From positions 1-42,819 of the forward strand of contig CACXEO010000011.1 of assembly GCA_902766785.1 (NCBI GenBank): a stretch of DNA of 42,819 nt, written 5' to 3'. Position numbers and translations under genes: made by a program. Source of the stretch: Oscillospiraceae bacterium (lineage in GTDB: Bacteria > Bacillota > Clostridia > Oscillospirales > Ruminococcaceae). Positions 31,589-39,944 of this stretch are shown here, one piece after another. The first letter of the stretch is position 1. Every line of letters starts with the position of its first letter. Below the pieces are notes generated by a model that was not told the origin of the DNA, ran no database searches, and worked only from the letters and a program-made list of their open reading frames with translations.

Positions 31589-32698
31589 TCACCCAAGAAT
31601 TTCGCGGTAGAGCCCTTTCAGCACATCCTCGCTCAACCGTACCGGGTTATTTTTAAGTCTGACGGGGTTGACGGATTTGGCCAGCACCTGCAGTTCTTCC
31701 TCGCTTGTCAGGACCGGTACACTCAAATCCAAGCCCGACAGGATGGAATTAAATTGATCGCAGCCAGCGAAAAGCCCTTTTTCACCTGTCAAAATAAAGG
31801 ACAGCTCCTCAAAAGTGGATTTCAAGTAATCCTGCCCTCTGGGATCAATACAATCGTCAATATGATGCAGCATATAGTTCCAAATTTTAGGCAGGCATAA
31901 AGCGGCAGCGTGTCCGTGAGCAATCCCATAAATTGAGGTCAGCTTGTAGCACATCGCATGGCCGGCAGTGGTCTGGGTGAGATTAATCGCTTTTCCCGCA
32001 AAGTTTGAAGCAACCAGCATATTTCTGTTACCATCTTCTGTGTTGCCAAGGTAAGCATTCATGTGTTCGAGGATCATCCTGACCGCTTTCTCACTGTAGT
32101 CCCTACTCTCCCGCGTGGAATTCACAGACCAGAACGACTCGATTCCATGGCATAGGGCGTCCAGCATGGTGGCTTTTCTGTGATAGTCCGGAAGTGTTTG
32201 CAGCAGTTCGGAACAGAGGATTACATATTTGGGAATGAGCGATTCATCGGAAATCGACTGTTTTTCGCCCTTATAGTAAATGACGGCAAATCTTGTAGAT
32301 TCGCTTCCGGTTCCTGCAGTTGTCGGAACCGCAATTATTTCAGTGCGATTCGGAATAATTTCCTGCTCCAAATAATTCCGGCTGCCGTCCATCCTGTTGT
32401 AAAGCTTGACGCACTTGGCGACATCCATTGCGCTTCCCCCACCGATTGCCAGGACCGTGTCGCATTTTTCCCGGTTAAATACCTCAACGCCTCTGCACAT
32501 ATCTTCATAGACTGGGTTGGGGGTAAAGCTGCTGAAGACCGCATACGGGACCACCAGCCGTTCAATTTCTTTACTCACCGGTAAAAAGCTGAAAGCGCCG
32601 TCACAGACCAGAAGAACCTTTTCAGAATGAATCTTACGCAAAATCGCGTTGATTTTTTCAACGGCGCCGCTGTCGACAGAGAAAATGTTCTGCTCCAT
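31589..32698 (-). CDS. Phosphonoacetaldehyde reductase (iron-containing alcohol dehydrogenase)
   Basis: Group III metal-dependent alcohol dehydrogenase, 369 residues. NAD(P) site GGGSAMD at 86-92; metal ligands Asp180, His184 (DALCHGIES), His247 (AGHAMCYKL) and His261 (IAHGHAAALCLP). In phosphonate gene clusters this family (PhpC/FomC) reduces phosphonoacetaldehyde to 2-hydroxyethylphosphonate. Start overlaps the PEP mutase stop region with 1-bp gap and GAGGAG ribosome site, so expression is coupled. The absence of an aminotransferase in the cluster supports the reductive branch. Function is inferred from family plus context. Confidence 0.9.
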   Translation of the reverse strand: MEQNIFSVDSGAVEKINAILRKIHSEKVLLVCDGAFSFLPVSKEIERLVVPYAVFSSFTPNPVYEDMCRGVEVFNREKCDTVLAIGGGSAMDVAKCVKLYNRMDGSRNYLEQEIIPNRTEIIAVPTTAGTGSESTRFAVIYYKGEKQSISDESLIPKYVILCSELLQTLPDYHRKATMLDALCHGIESFWSVNSTRESRDYSEKAVRMILEHMNAYLGNTEDGNRNMLVASNFAGKAINLTQTTAGHAMCYKLTSIYGIAHGHAAALCLPKIWNYMLHHIDDCIDPRGQDYLKSTFEELSFILTGEKGLFAGCDQFNSILSGLDLSVPVLTSEEELQVLAKSVNPVRLKNNPVRLSEDVLKGLYREILG

Positions 32699-32699
32699 A

Positions 32700-34712
32700 T
32701 TATTGCTCCTCAGGGATTAAGCTGATAATTTCCTTAAACGGAATACACTGGTCGTCAGCCTCTTTTGCCCGGTGCGTAGAGAGAATCAGCTCCGCCGTAT
32801 TCTTCATTGCCGGATAGGCGCTTCGAGTCAGCTGATTGGCATAAATCACCACATTAACGCCTCTTTCCTTAAACTCTGCCTCTGTAACCGTGTTGAAAGA
32901 GGTTGGAACCACCACGATGGGAGTTGTTTTATCCTTGGCTCTGAATTTTTCTATAAATTCAAAAATTTCATCCGGTTCTTTTTTTCTGCTGTGGATCATA
33001 ATGCCGTCGGCGCCCGCTTCAGTAAACGCAAACGCTCTCTCCAGGGCGTCATCCATACCCTTTTCGAGGATCAGGCTCTCTATCCTTGCCACAATCATAA
33101 AGTCCTTTGTTTTCTGCGCCTTTTTACCCGCCGAGATTTTCGCGCTGAAATTCTCAATGGTATCCTGCGTTTGTTCCACTTCGGTACCAAACAGCGAGTT
33201 TTTCTTTAAGCCGGTTTTATCTTCTATGATAATCATAGAAACGCCCATGCGCTCCAGGGTTCTGACAGTATAGACAAAATGCTCGATGATGCCTCCCGTA
33301 TCACCGTCAAAGATGATCGGCTTGGTTGTTACTTCCATAATATCGTCGATGGTGCGGAACCTGGAAGTCATATCGACAAGTTCAATATCCGGCTTGCCTT
33401 TCGCGGTAGAATCGCAAAGGCTTGAAATCCACATTGCATCGAACTGATATGCCTTACCGTTTTGCTGTACGACGGTCTGCTCGGCAATCAGGCCGGTCAG
33501 CCCGCTGTGCGCTTCAATCGCATTGATGCAGCCTTTCATATCAATTGCTTTTCTCAGCCTGCCCCTGCGAACATCCGGAATGGATAAATTAGACAGCGCG
33601 CGTTTTTCAAGCTCAACATATTTGGGGTCGGTCGAATAGGGGAACTCCACCAGCCTGCCACCGTAAGTTGCCAGAAGCCTGACAACCTCATCTCTAATTG
33701 GCTTTTGGAATCCCGTTCTCCAATCGTCACCGTGGACAATAATATCCGGCTGCATTTCTTTGATGACATCGCTATAATCAAGGGCCTTTTGTTCAATTAC
33801 CCTGCTTACTCCATTGATGTTCTGAAACAGCACCTTTCTCTCTTCACACGGTAAAAGAGGAAACCTTTTATAGCTTGTTACAACCTCATCCGAAAGAACA
33901 CCGACTGTGAGTTTACCAAGTCTTGATGCCTTTTTGATGATTCCAATATGGGCGCTGTGGATAATATCGGTGGAGAAACACATATACACTTTCCGGTTTT
34001 CAATTTCTCTGAAACGTGATGAAACAACCGACAAATCCTCAGGCGTATCAATTTCATTGCAAAGCGAGCCCTTTACATCCAAAGGCATAATTCTGCACTT
34101 ATCGGAAATTTCATTAAATGCATTTTCTGCGTAGCAAGAGGTTTCTCCAGCTTCGCAAAAAGCAATAATTTGATTCAGCCAAAGGTTCCAATCGTCCTTT
34201 TTCAGCAGATATAACGGCTGCGCCGCAACCGCATCATCGAAAAAGCTGATTCCCACCGCTGCAATCCTGCCGTCTTTAATTACCGCTTTGAAATCCTTTT
34301 CAGGAAGCGGCAGGGTTGAACTGACTGTCATGCAGGACTGTTCGCTGGCAATTACTTTGTCAATGACAGAATTTTCAAAAACCAAATCCCCGTGCATCAG
34401 GAGGATATCGTCATTTTTCAGCTTGTCCCTCGCACAATAAATTGAATATATATAATTCGTTTCAGCGTATCTGGGATTATTTACAAAATGGTATTCGAGC
34501 GGTAAATCGAGAGACCGGCAGTAATTGACCAACACCTCGTCAAAAAGGCCGGTAGTCATTACGACTTCCGTTACCCCTATATCAACAAGCTGTTTTAACT
34601 GGATACTGAGAATCGTATCAGAAGCGGTTATCTCTGTCATACATTTGGGGTGCTCGCTTGTCAACACGCCCATCCGGCGTCCCAGCCCAGAGTTCAAAAT
34701 CAACGCTTTCAT
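32700..34712 (-). CDS. Three-domain fusion: LicC-like nucleotidyltransferase, cytidylyltransferase-like domain, phosphoenolpyruvate mutase
   Basis: 670 residues. Domain 1 (about 1-238) is a sugar/choline-phosphate-type nucleotidyltransferase: LNSGLGRRMG (6-15), HPKCM, MHGDL (106-110) and NEIDTPEDL (219-227). Domain 2 (about 241-365) is a TagD/RfaE-type cytidylyltransferase: HSAH (252-255) and VHGDDW. Domain 3 (about 385-670) is PEP mutase: FDGDTGG (468-474) and the diagnostic EDKxxxxxNS at 497-506. PEP mutase makes the C-P bond of phosphonopyruvate; either nucleotidyltransferase domain could activate the final phosphonate with CMP. The two-domain version lacking domain 1 is common; this longer arrangement is unusual in my knowledge. 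GGGAGG precedes the ATG. Confidence 0.93.
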   Translation of the reverse strand: MKALILNSGLGRRMGVLTSEHPKCMTEITASDTILSIQLKQLVDIGVTEVVMTTGLFDEVLVNYCRSLDLPLEYHFVNNPRYAETNYIYSIYCARDKLKNDDILLMHGDLVFENSVIDKVIASEQSCMTVSSTLPLPEKDFKAVIKDGRIAAVGISFFDDAVAAQPLYLLKKDDWNLWLNQIIAFCEAGETSCYAENAFNEISDKCRIMPLDVKGSLCNEIDTPEDLSVVSSRFREIENRKVYMCFSTDIIHSAHIGIIKKASRLGKLTVGVLSDEVVTSYKRFPLLPCEERKVLFQNINGVSRVIEQKALDYSDVIKEMQPDIIVHGDDWRTGFQKPIRDEVVRLLATYGGRLVEFPYSTDPKYVELEKRALSNLSIPDVRRGRLRKAIDMKGCINAIEAHSGLTGLIAEQTVVQQNGKAYQFDAMWISSLCDSTAKGKPDIELVDMTSRFRTIDDIMEVTTKPIIFDGDTGGIIEHFVYTVRTLERMGVSMIIIEDKTGLKKNSLFGTEVEQTQDTIENFSAKISAGKKAQKTKDFMIVARIESLILEKGMDDALERAFAFTEAGADGIMIHSRKKEPDEIFEFIEKFRAKDKTTPIVVVPTSFNTVTEAEFKERGVNVVIYANQLTRSAYPAMKNTAELILSTHRAKEADDQCIPFKEIISLIPEEQ

Positions 34713-34812
34713 AAAGAAATTACCTCCCTATTTTAACTGCCTGCCCTGCCCGATCCAGCCCAATGCAGCCACTGAGACAAATTTTATATACCGTTCAAAA
34801 AAATACGTTCCA

Positions 34813-34841
34813 ACTATATTCATTCTGTAAGGCAAGGTCAA
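34813..34841 (-). promoter_or_regulatory. Internal promoter before the PEP mutase gene
   Basis: Minus strand TTGACC (34841-34836), 17-bp spacer, TATAGT (34818-34813). The -35 box overlaps the stop codon of the upstream gene. It would let the three phosphonate genes be transcribed apart from the glycosyltransferases. Confidence 0.6.
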
Positions 34842-35791
34842 TCCTGTTTTCCATCTTTTAACAGTCGCTTCAATTCATTATCCGCTCGCAGCAATTCCAT
34901 TTCAAAGTCCTTTTTATTCTTATCAACAATCGTAGAAAGTATTAATCCGGAGAAAAAGGACTGTAAAGCAGCCAGAACCGTGAGACCGCAGACAATCAGT
35001 GTGGGCAGTTGCCCAACCAGACCGGTTTTTACATAATTTACCAACACCGGCAGCATAAAGCAAATTGCAACCAGGATCATTATTAAAGAAATCCAGGAAA
35101 AAAAGCCGAGCGGCTTGTAGTTTTTATAAAGCCGTCCAATGGTTTTGAGCACTCGGGCGCCATCGGAATAAGTATTCAATTTTGATTCGCTTCCTTCCGG
35201 GCGGTCCCGGTATTCAATAATTACGTTTTCCACCAACATGTTTTTATCGACCGCGTGGATTGTCATTTCGGTTTCAATTTCAAACCCTTTAGAGAGAACC
35301 GGGAACGTCTTGACAAAGCGATAGCTAAACGCCCGGTAGCCGGTCATGATATCGCTAATTTTAGTGTTGAACAAATGGTTGATAAACTTTTTCACCATTA
35401 CATTGCCCATATTATGAAAAGGGCGTTTGTTTTCGGTAAAATAGGTGCTGGAAAGACGGTCGCCGACGACCATATCAACCTGACGTTCAAAAACCTTATC
35501 CACCATTTCCTGCGCGAATTCAGCCGGATAGGTATCGTCGCCGTCCGCCATCAGGTAACACTCCGCGTCAATTTCACGGAACATCCGGCGGATAACGTTT
35601 CCCTTTCCCTGTTGAAATTCCTTACGGACAATCGCACCGGCCGCCTCTGCGATCTCGGCCGTATTATCGCTGGAATTATTGTCGTAGACATAGATCACTG
35701 CTTCCGGTAGGACCTTCTTAAAATCAGTGACCACCTTTTCAATTGTCTTGCTTTCGTTATAACAGGGAATTAATACCGCAATCTTATCCAT
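34838..35791 (-). CDS. DPM-like family 2 glycosyltransferase with two C-terminal membrane helices
   Basis: 317 residues. Glycosyltransferase family 2 catalytic domain with VLIPCYNESKTIEKV, DNNSSDNT and the acidic ADGDDTYPAEF motif; followed by two hydrophobic segments (about 233-255 and 266-290). This arrangement is that of dolichol/undecaprenyl-phosphate mannose- or glucosyl-transferases, which load one sugar on a lipid carrier for transfer outside. Of two adjacent ATGs, the second is preferred because GGAGG is too close to the first. Nine bp after the fabD stop. Donor sugar unknown. Confidence 0.9.
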   Translation of the reverse strand: MDKIAVLIPCYNESKTIEKVVTDFKKVLPEAVIYVYDNNSSDNTAEIAEAAGAIVRKEFQQGKGNVIRRMFREIDAECYLMADGDDTYPAEFAQEMVDKVFERQVDMVVGDRLSSTYFTENKRPFHNMGNVMVKKFINHLFNTKISDIMTGYRAFSYRFVKTFPVLSKGFEIETEMTIHAVDKNMLVENVIIEYRDRPEGSESKLNTYSDGARVLKTIGRLYKNYKPLGFFSWISLIMILVAICFMLPVLVNYVKTGLVGQLPTLIVCGLTVLAALQSFFSGLILSTIVDKNKKDFEMELLRADNELKRLLKDGKQD

Positions 35792-35800
35792 CATTTCCTC

Positions 35801-36730
35801 CTACTTTGCGCCGAGCGCCTGTTTGACTTCTTCCAGCGTTTGCACGGACTCAACCCGATAAATTGCCGCGCCCTTACAGGTTTTTTTCACAAATCCGGAA
35901 AGGGTTTTTCCCGGACCGATCTCAATAAACGTATCAACGCCGAACTCCAGCATTTTGAGCAGAGTCTTCTCCCAAAGCACCGGGGCCATCGCCTGTCGAA
36001 CCAATTTCTGCTTGATTCCATCAACATTTTGCTCAAAGGAAGCGTCAACGTTCATAATTACAGGAACGACCGGTTTGGAAAAGCTGATTTTTTCAAATTC
36101 CTTTTCCAGAACTTCTGCCGCCGGTTTCATCCGCTCCGAATGAAACGGGGCGCTGGAAGAAAGCGGGATCATTTTAATCTTCCGCTCAGCACCAATTGCC
36201 TTGAGCCGTTCCAGCGCCGGAGTGTCGCCCGAAACAACGATTTGGCCGGGGCAGTTATAGTTTGCCCCCCTGACAAAGCCGTTTGTTTCTTCGCAAAGCG
36301 CGTCTACCTCGTCAGCCGATTTCCCAAGTACGGCAATCATGCCCCCCTGGCCCACCGGTACCGCATCCTGCATGGCGTCCGCCCGGATTTGAATCAGACG
36401 GACGGCGTCTTCAAAAGACAAAACCTCAGCGGCGACCAGCGCGGCGTATTCTCCCAACGAAAAACCGGCGACGACGTCCGGTTTGATTCCGACAGCTTCA
36501 ACCGCACTCAAAGCGGCGACATCGGCCGTCAATACGCAGGGCTGCGTGTTATGCGTCAGGTTCAACTCTTCCTGCGTCCCATCAAAACAGAGTCCCGAAA
36601 TATTCCTGCCCAGTACTGCATCCACAGTCCGGAACACCTCGGCGCTCTGTTCAAATACCTCTTTAAATTCCTTCATCATCCCCGGGTACTGTGAACCCTG
36701 TCCTGAAAACAGAAATGCAATCTTTCCCAT
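35801..36730 (-). CDS. fabD: Malonyl-CoA:ACP transacylase (FabD) in a glycan cluster
   Basis: Acyltransferase of 309 residues moving malonyl groups from CoA to acyl carrier protein. GQGSQYPGM at the N-terminus, nucleophile Ser91 in GFSLGEYAAL, Arg116, His197 (APFHSERM), and the NYNCPGQIVVSG motif are intact, so it is catalytically competent; GFSLGE rather than GHSLGE is common in Clostridia. No other fatty-acid or polyketide gene is in the window, so its place between two glycosyltransferases is odd: a housekeeping gene caught in the cluster, or malonylation of the glycan. 24 bp after the upstream GT2. Confidence 0.92.
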   Translation of the reverse strand: MGKIAFLFSGQGSQYPGMMKEFKEVFEQSAEVFRTVDAVLGRNISGLCFDGTQEELNLTHNTQPCVLTADVAALSAVEAVGIKPDVVAGFSLGEYAALVAAEVLSFEDAVRLIQIRADAMQDAVPVGQGGMIAVLGKSADEVDALCEETNGFVRGANYNCPGQIVVSGDTPALERLKAIGAERKIKMIPLSSSAPFHSERMKPAAEVLEKEFEKISFSKPVVPVIMNVDASFEQNVDGIKQKLVRQAMAPVLWEKTLLKMLEFGVDTFIEIGPGKTLSGFVKKTCKGAAIYRVESVQTLEEVKQALGAK

Positions 36731-36754
36731 CTTTCCGAACTCCTCTCGTCATTT

Positions 36755-37612
36755 TTATCCATTGCGGTTCATCTTCAAAACAGTCAGCCTGTGCTTGAGA
36801 TTAATGCCCATATAAACTGCGGCGTTTAGAAACAGATTGTATTTTCCCCGATAATGTTTTCGATAAAATATTTTCATCGAATCATAAAAACAATCAATTA
36901 CTTTCCGGCTTTTGGTATGCAGTCCGCTTGCCCCCTTCAGATGGGTAATTGAGCCGCCGGCAAAATAAACCACCTTGTGGCCCGCCTGCTTTACCCGGTA
37001 ACAGAGGTCTATATCTTCCCCATACATAAAATAATCTTCGTCAAAGCCGCCGATCTCTGTAAACAAGGCCTTTTTCATCATCAAAAACGCACCCGATACA
37101 CAATCGGTTTCTACCGTTTTGTCCTCCGGCAGGAAAGTTTGGCGGTAAGCGCCGTATTTCCGCGATTCAGGATGGCGCTTGTCCATCCCAAGAAAATAAT
37201 AAAATGAAGCGGACGGCGTCGGGAACCCACGCTTACAGCCATGGTCGAAGCTCCCGTCAGCCAGCAAAGTCCGGATGCCAAGGATACCGATATCCGGATG
37301 CTCCCGCATATACCGCAAGGAACTGTCCAAAGCGTTTTCATGCACAATCGTATCGGAATTCAAGAAAAGGAGATATTCCCCCTCCGCCTTTTCCGCGCCT
37401 AAGTTACAGGCGTGTCCAAACCCGTTGTTTTCAACCCGTTCCAGCACCTTAATCCGGGAATCATCACTTGAATAAAACTCCGTCGGCTGATCTGAGTTAT
37501 CCACAACAATTATTTCAAACGAGGCATCTTGAACCGTCCGTAAAACGGACTCTGCCGCCTGGGCAGCCAAACGCCTTGTATTGAAGTTAATCATAATTAC
37601 GGACAAATCCAT
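36755..37612 (-). CDS. Family 2 glycosyltransferase (WbbL/rhamnosyltransferase-like)
   Basis: 285-residue cytosolic/peripheral GT2 enzyme. SVIMINFNTRRLA, IIVVDNSDQ, NNGFGHACNLGAEKAEGEYLLFLNSDT (the second Asp set), GAFLMMKKALFTEIGGFDEDYFMYGEDIDLCYR are the hallmark of the WbbL-type dTDP-rhamnosyltransferases, with C-terminal basic tail. GAGGAAATTGTG ribosome site. A 119-bp gap separates it from the upstream gene, the largest in the upper operon; no clear promoter is found there. Rhamnose as donor is a family-based guess. Confidence 0.88.
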   Translation of the reverse strand: MDLSVIMINFNTRRLAAQAAESVLRTVQDASFEIIVVDNSDQPTEFYSSDDSRIKVLERVENNGFGHACNLGAEKAEGEYLLFLNSDTIVHENALDSSLRYMREHPDIGILGIRTLLADGSFDHGCKRGFPTPSASFYYFLGMDKRHPESRKYGAYRQTFLPEDKTVETDCVSGAFLMMKKALFTEIGGFDEDYFMYGEDIDLCYRVKQAGHKVVYFAGGSITHLKGASGLHTKSRKVIDCFYDSMKIFYRKHYRGKYNLFLNAAVYMGINLKHRLTVLKMNRNG

Positions 37613-37731
37613 TCACAATTTCCTCACTTGTCTGTTTTAGACGTGGCCTGCTACACACAGCGAACACTTTGAACCGGCCAAAAACCTTTTTTGGCTTCGA
37701 CGAAGTTATAACGCTTCACCGGTTTTCTGTT

Positions 37732-38661
37732 TCAGCAAAACAGCATCTGCCCGAAGCGGCGTTTGAAACTGCTCTTCCACAGCCGGTAGACCCGCAGCGT
37801 TTTCCATTTTTTTAGCTTTGAGTACCCGCCCATCCCTGCATAAGCGCAGGCAAGCTCCAACTGCGCGCCGGTGAGTTGATCGCGGTAAACCCTGGCAAAA
37901 TCGCCGGCCTGCAAGTAGGTATCGATTAACACTTTCCGGGCAGCCGCCATTTTAAGCGCCCGCTTCAGGTTATAGCCCAGTTTTTTTGTGTTTTTCGCAC
38001 CAACCTCGTTTTCACAGTGCTGGCGGTACTGGATTGTCGGCTCTTTCACAAAACCGATTGCGCCAAAGGCCGCAGCGATCAGGGCGGCCCACCAGTCGTG
38101 CATAATCATATTTCCCGGCTGCCGCTCCGGAAACATTTTGAGCAGAGCCCGGTTGATCATCATGGTGCAGCCGGTTACCTGGTTCTGCACCAGAAGTTCA
38201 GAAAAAGTGTTCCGGGAGGAGTCGAGCTCCTGGCTTAAAAACATCGAACCTGAAATAACTTGAAGCGAACTGTCTACAACCATGAGGTCGGAATGAACCA
38301 AAAGCGGATTCCCGGTTCCATATTGAAGCTCCAGGTCTTTCATTGCGGCAAGCGTTTTTTCAATTTTATCCGGCAGCCAGACATCGTCCTGATCGCAGGT
38401 CATGATATAGTCTGCATCCGCAGACAGAAGCATTTCATAAAAATTATACTTCGCACCGCCCAGATTGATCCCATTTTTCCGGTAAACAATCTTTTCCGGA
38501 AACGCGGCCTGATATCCTCTTACAATTTCAGCAGTACGGTCGGTCGAACAGTCGTCCTGCACGGTCAAATGCCAGTCCTGCTCCGTCTGTCTCAGGATCG
38601 ATTCAATCTGCTGCGCAATATAGACTTCGCCGTTATAAGCAGCCATCAGGATTTCGATCAT
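37732..38661 (-). CDS. Family 2 glycosyltransferase (RgpB-like)
   Basis: 309 residues. MAAYNGEVYIAQQIESILRQTEQDW, QDDCSTDRT, then CDQDDVWLPDKIE (DxD-type metal site) and QVTGCTMMINRALL plus HDWWAALIAAAFG are the pattern of rhamnosyltransferases such as RgpB of streptococcal rhamnose polysaccharides. Start overlaps the flippase stop by 4 bp (ATGA), strong GGAGGTTTAAG ribosome site. Confidence 0.9.
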   Translation of the reverse strand: MIEILMAAYNGEVYIAQQIESILRQTEQDWHLTVQDDCSTDRTAEIVRGYQAAFPEKIVYRKNGINLGGAKYNFYEMLLSADADYIMTCDQDDVWLPDKIEKTLAAMKDLELQYGTGNPLLVHSDLMVVDSSLQVISGSMFLSQELDSSRNTFSELLVQNQVTGCTMMINRALLKMFPERQPGNMIMHDWWAALIAAAFGAIGFVKEPTIQYRQHCENEVGAKNTKKLGYNLKRALKMAAARKVLIDTYLQAGDFARVYRDQLTGAQLELACAYAGMGGYSKLKKWKTLRVYRLWKSSFKRRFGQMLFC

Positions 38662-39929
38662 CTTAAACCTCCCGCCTCAACTAAATCCGTGTCAGGACTG
38701 TTAAAGTGAAAACGCGCACAAATTATAATAAACGCAATCATTATAACGGTTTCAAGTCCCAGCGCCACGGCAATGACATAGTTAACCGCGGCCATATCCC
38801 AGATCGGAATCCACCAGAAAGACAGCGCGAGTGTCAGCACAAGCGTCCCGATATTGATAACGAGCAGTAGAACGCGTTTTTGCATAATCGTCAGAATCGT
38901 CCCAAGGAATCGCACGACTCCAATCAGCATGGAGCAGATAACGGCCGGTAAAAGCAGGTAGACGTACGGTGCAATGCTCTTTCCAAAAATCAACGTCAGG
39001 CCCCATTCTCCAAACAGCACGGAAACAACGACCGCGCAGGCTGTAACACCCAAAAGGCCGCCGAGCCCTTTGACCAGAAGCTTCACAAAATTTTTGGATT
39101 CCTTGTTGAAATAATACCTTGTAAAAATGACGATCAGGGGATTAAAAATATAATTCGACGTCATTTGGATTACAACTGTCGGCGTAGCGACCGACGCATA
39201 GTAGCCGAGCATTTCATTGCCCCAGAAAGACTCAAGGAACACCCGGGGAAGGGAACAGACCGCGGTATCCACAATCCCGTAAAGCGCCAGCGGCAAGCAC
39301 TGCCACAACAGCATTTTAAGCGGGTAAAACGACAGGTCCAGGTGAAAAGGCTCAATCTGTCTGACGCGTCTGAGGTCAATGAACGAAATATATAAAACGC
39401 TCATCGCAGTCATAACAAGAATGCTGATTACCAGGTTTTGAAACAACATCTGCGCTGCTGTAAAGAGAACGGTGGAGAGGATACCCCGGACAATCATAGA
39501 CTTCCCAATCCGGTCCATCCGTTCCGCTTTTTGAAATATCCCTGAAAAAACCTCAAAAAAAGCTTCTGTGGTTTTATAGAGCATATAGGTTACGACGACG
39601 ACCCGCTGCCAAAGAGTGTAGTCGCCAATCATCACGACCCCCGTGCAGACAACAACCCCGAGCACACAGGTGACAATCCTGCTGTATACATAGGTTCCCA
39701 CCGTATACCGGCTATCGTAGTCCGACACCTGAAACGTTTTCATCTGGTAGGCGGAAAGGCAGTAAACAATATTGGTAATGCTGATTGCAAACGAAAAGTC
39801 ACCCGCGGCGCTGTAACCGGAAATCCGGGTGATCAAAATCGTAAGCAGCCACTGGCAGCCCATATAAACAAGGGAGCCGGTAGTGTTCCAGACCATATTC
39901 TGTTTTACCGACAACCCCTTGCCATCCAT
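38658..39929 (-). CDS. Polysaccharide flippase (Wzx-like)
   Basis: 423-residue membrane protein with about twelve hydrophobic segments. The polysaccharide biosynthesis/MATE-like fold is suggested by the N-terminal NMVWNTTGSLVYMGCQWLLTILITRISGYSAAGDFSF and the central FFEVFSGIFQKAERMDRIGKS. It would translocate lipid-linked repeat units across the membrane. Its presence, with LicD and the glycosyltransferases, indicates a Wzx-dependent pathway; the polymerase may be the truncated gene at the right edge or lie outside. Ribosome site GGGAGG. Confidence 0.88.
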   Translation of the reverse strand: MDGKGLSVKQNMVWNTTGSLVYMGCQWLLTILITRISGYSAAGDFSFAISITNIVYCLSAYQMKTFQVSDYDSRYTVGTYVYSRIVTCVLGVVVCTGVVMIGDYTLWQRVVVVTYMLYKTTEAFFEVFSGIFQKAERMDRIGKSMIVRGILSTVLFTAAQMLFQNLVISILVMTAMSVLYISFIDLRRVRQIEPFHLDLSFYPLKMLLWQCLPLALYGIVDTAVCSLPRVFLESFWGNEMLGYYASVATPTVVIQMTSNYIFNPLIVIFTRYYFNKESKNFVKLLVKGLGGLLGVTACAVVVSVLFGEWGLTLIFGKSIAPYVYLLLPAVICSMLIGVVRFLGTILTIMQKRVLLLVINIGTLVLTLALSFWWIPIWDMAAVNYVIAVALGLETVIMIAFIIICARFHFNSPDTDLVEAGGLR

Positions 39930-39944
39930 GGTGAAACCTCCCGG

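Noticed and set aside
30438-34712. 2-aminoethylphosphonate as the product of the phosphonate genes
   Set aside because: No aminotransferase in the visible operon while a dedicated alcohol dehydrogenase is present; kept only as an alternative because the operon continues past the right edge.
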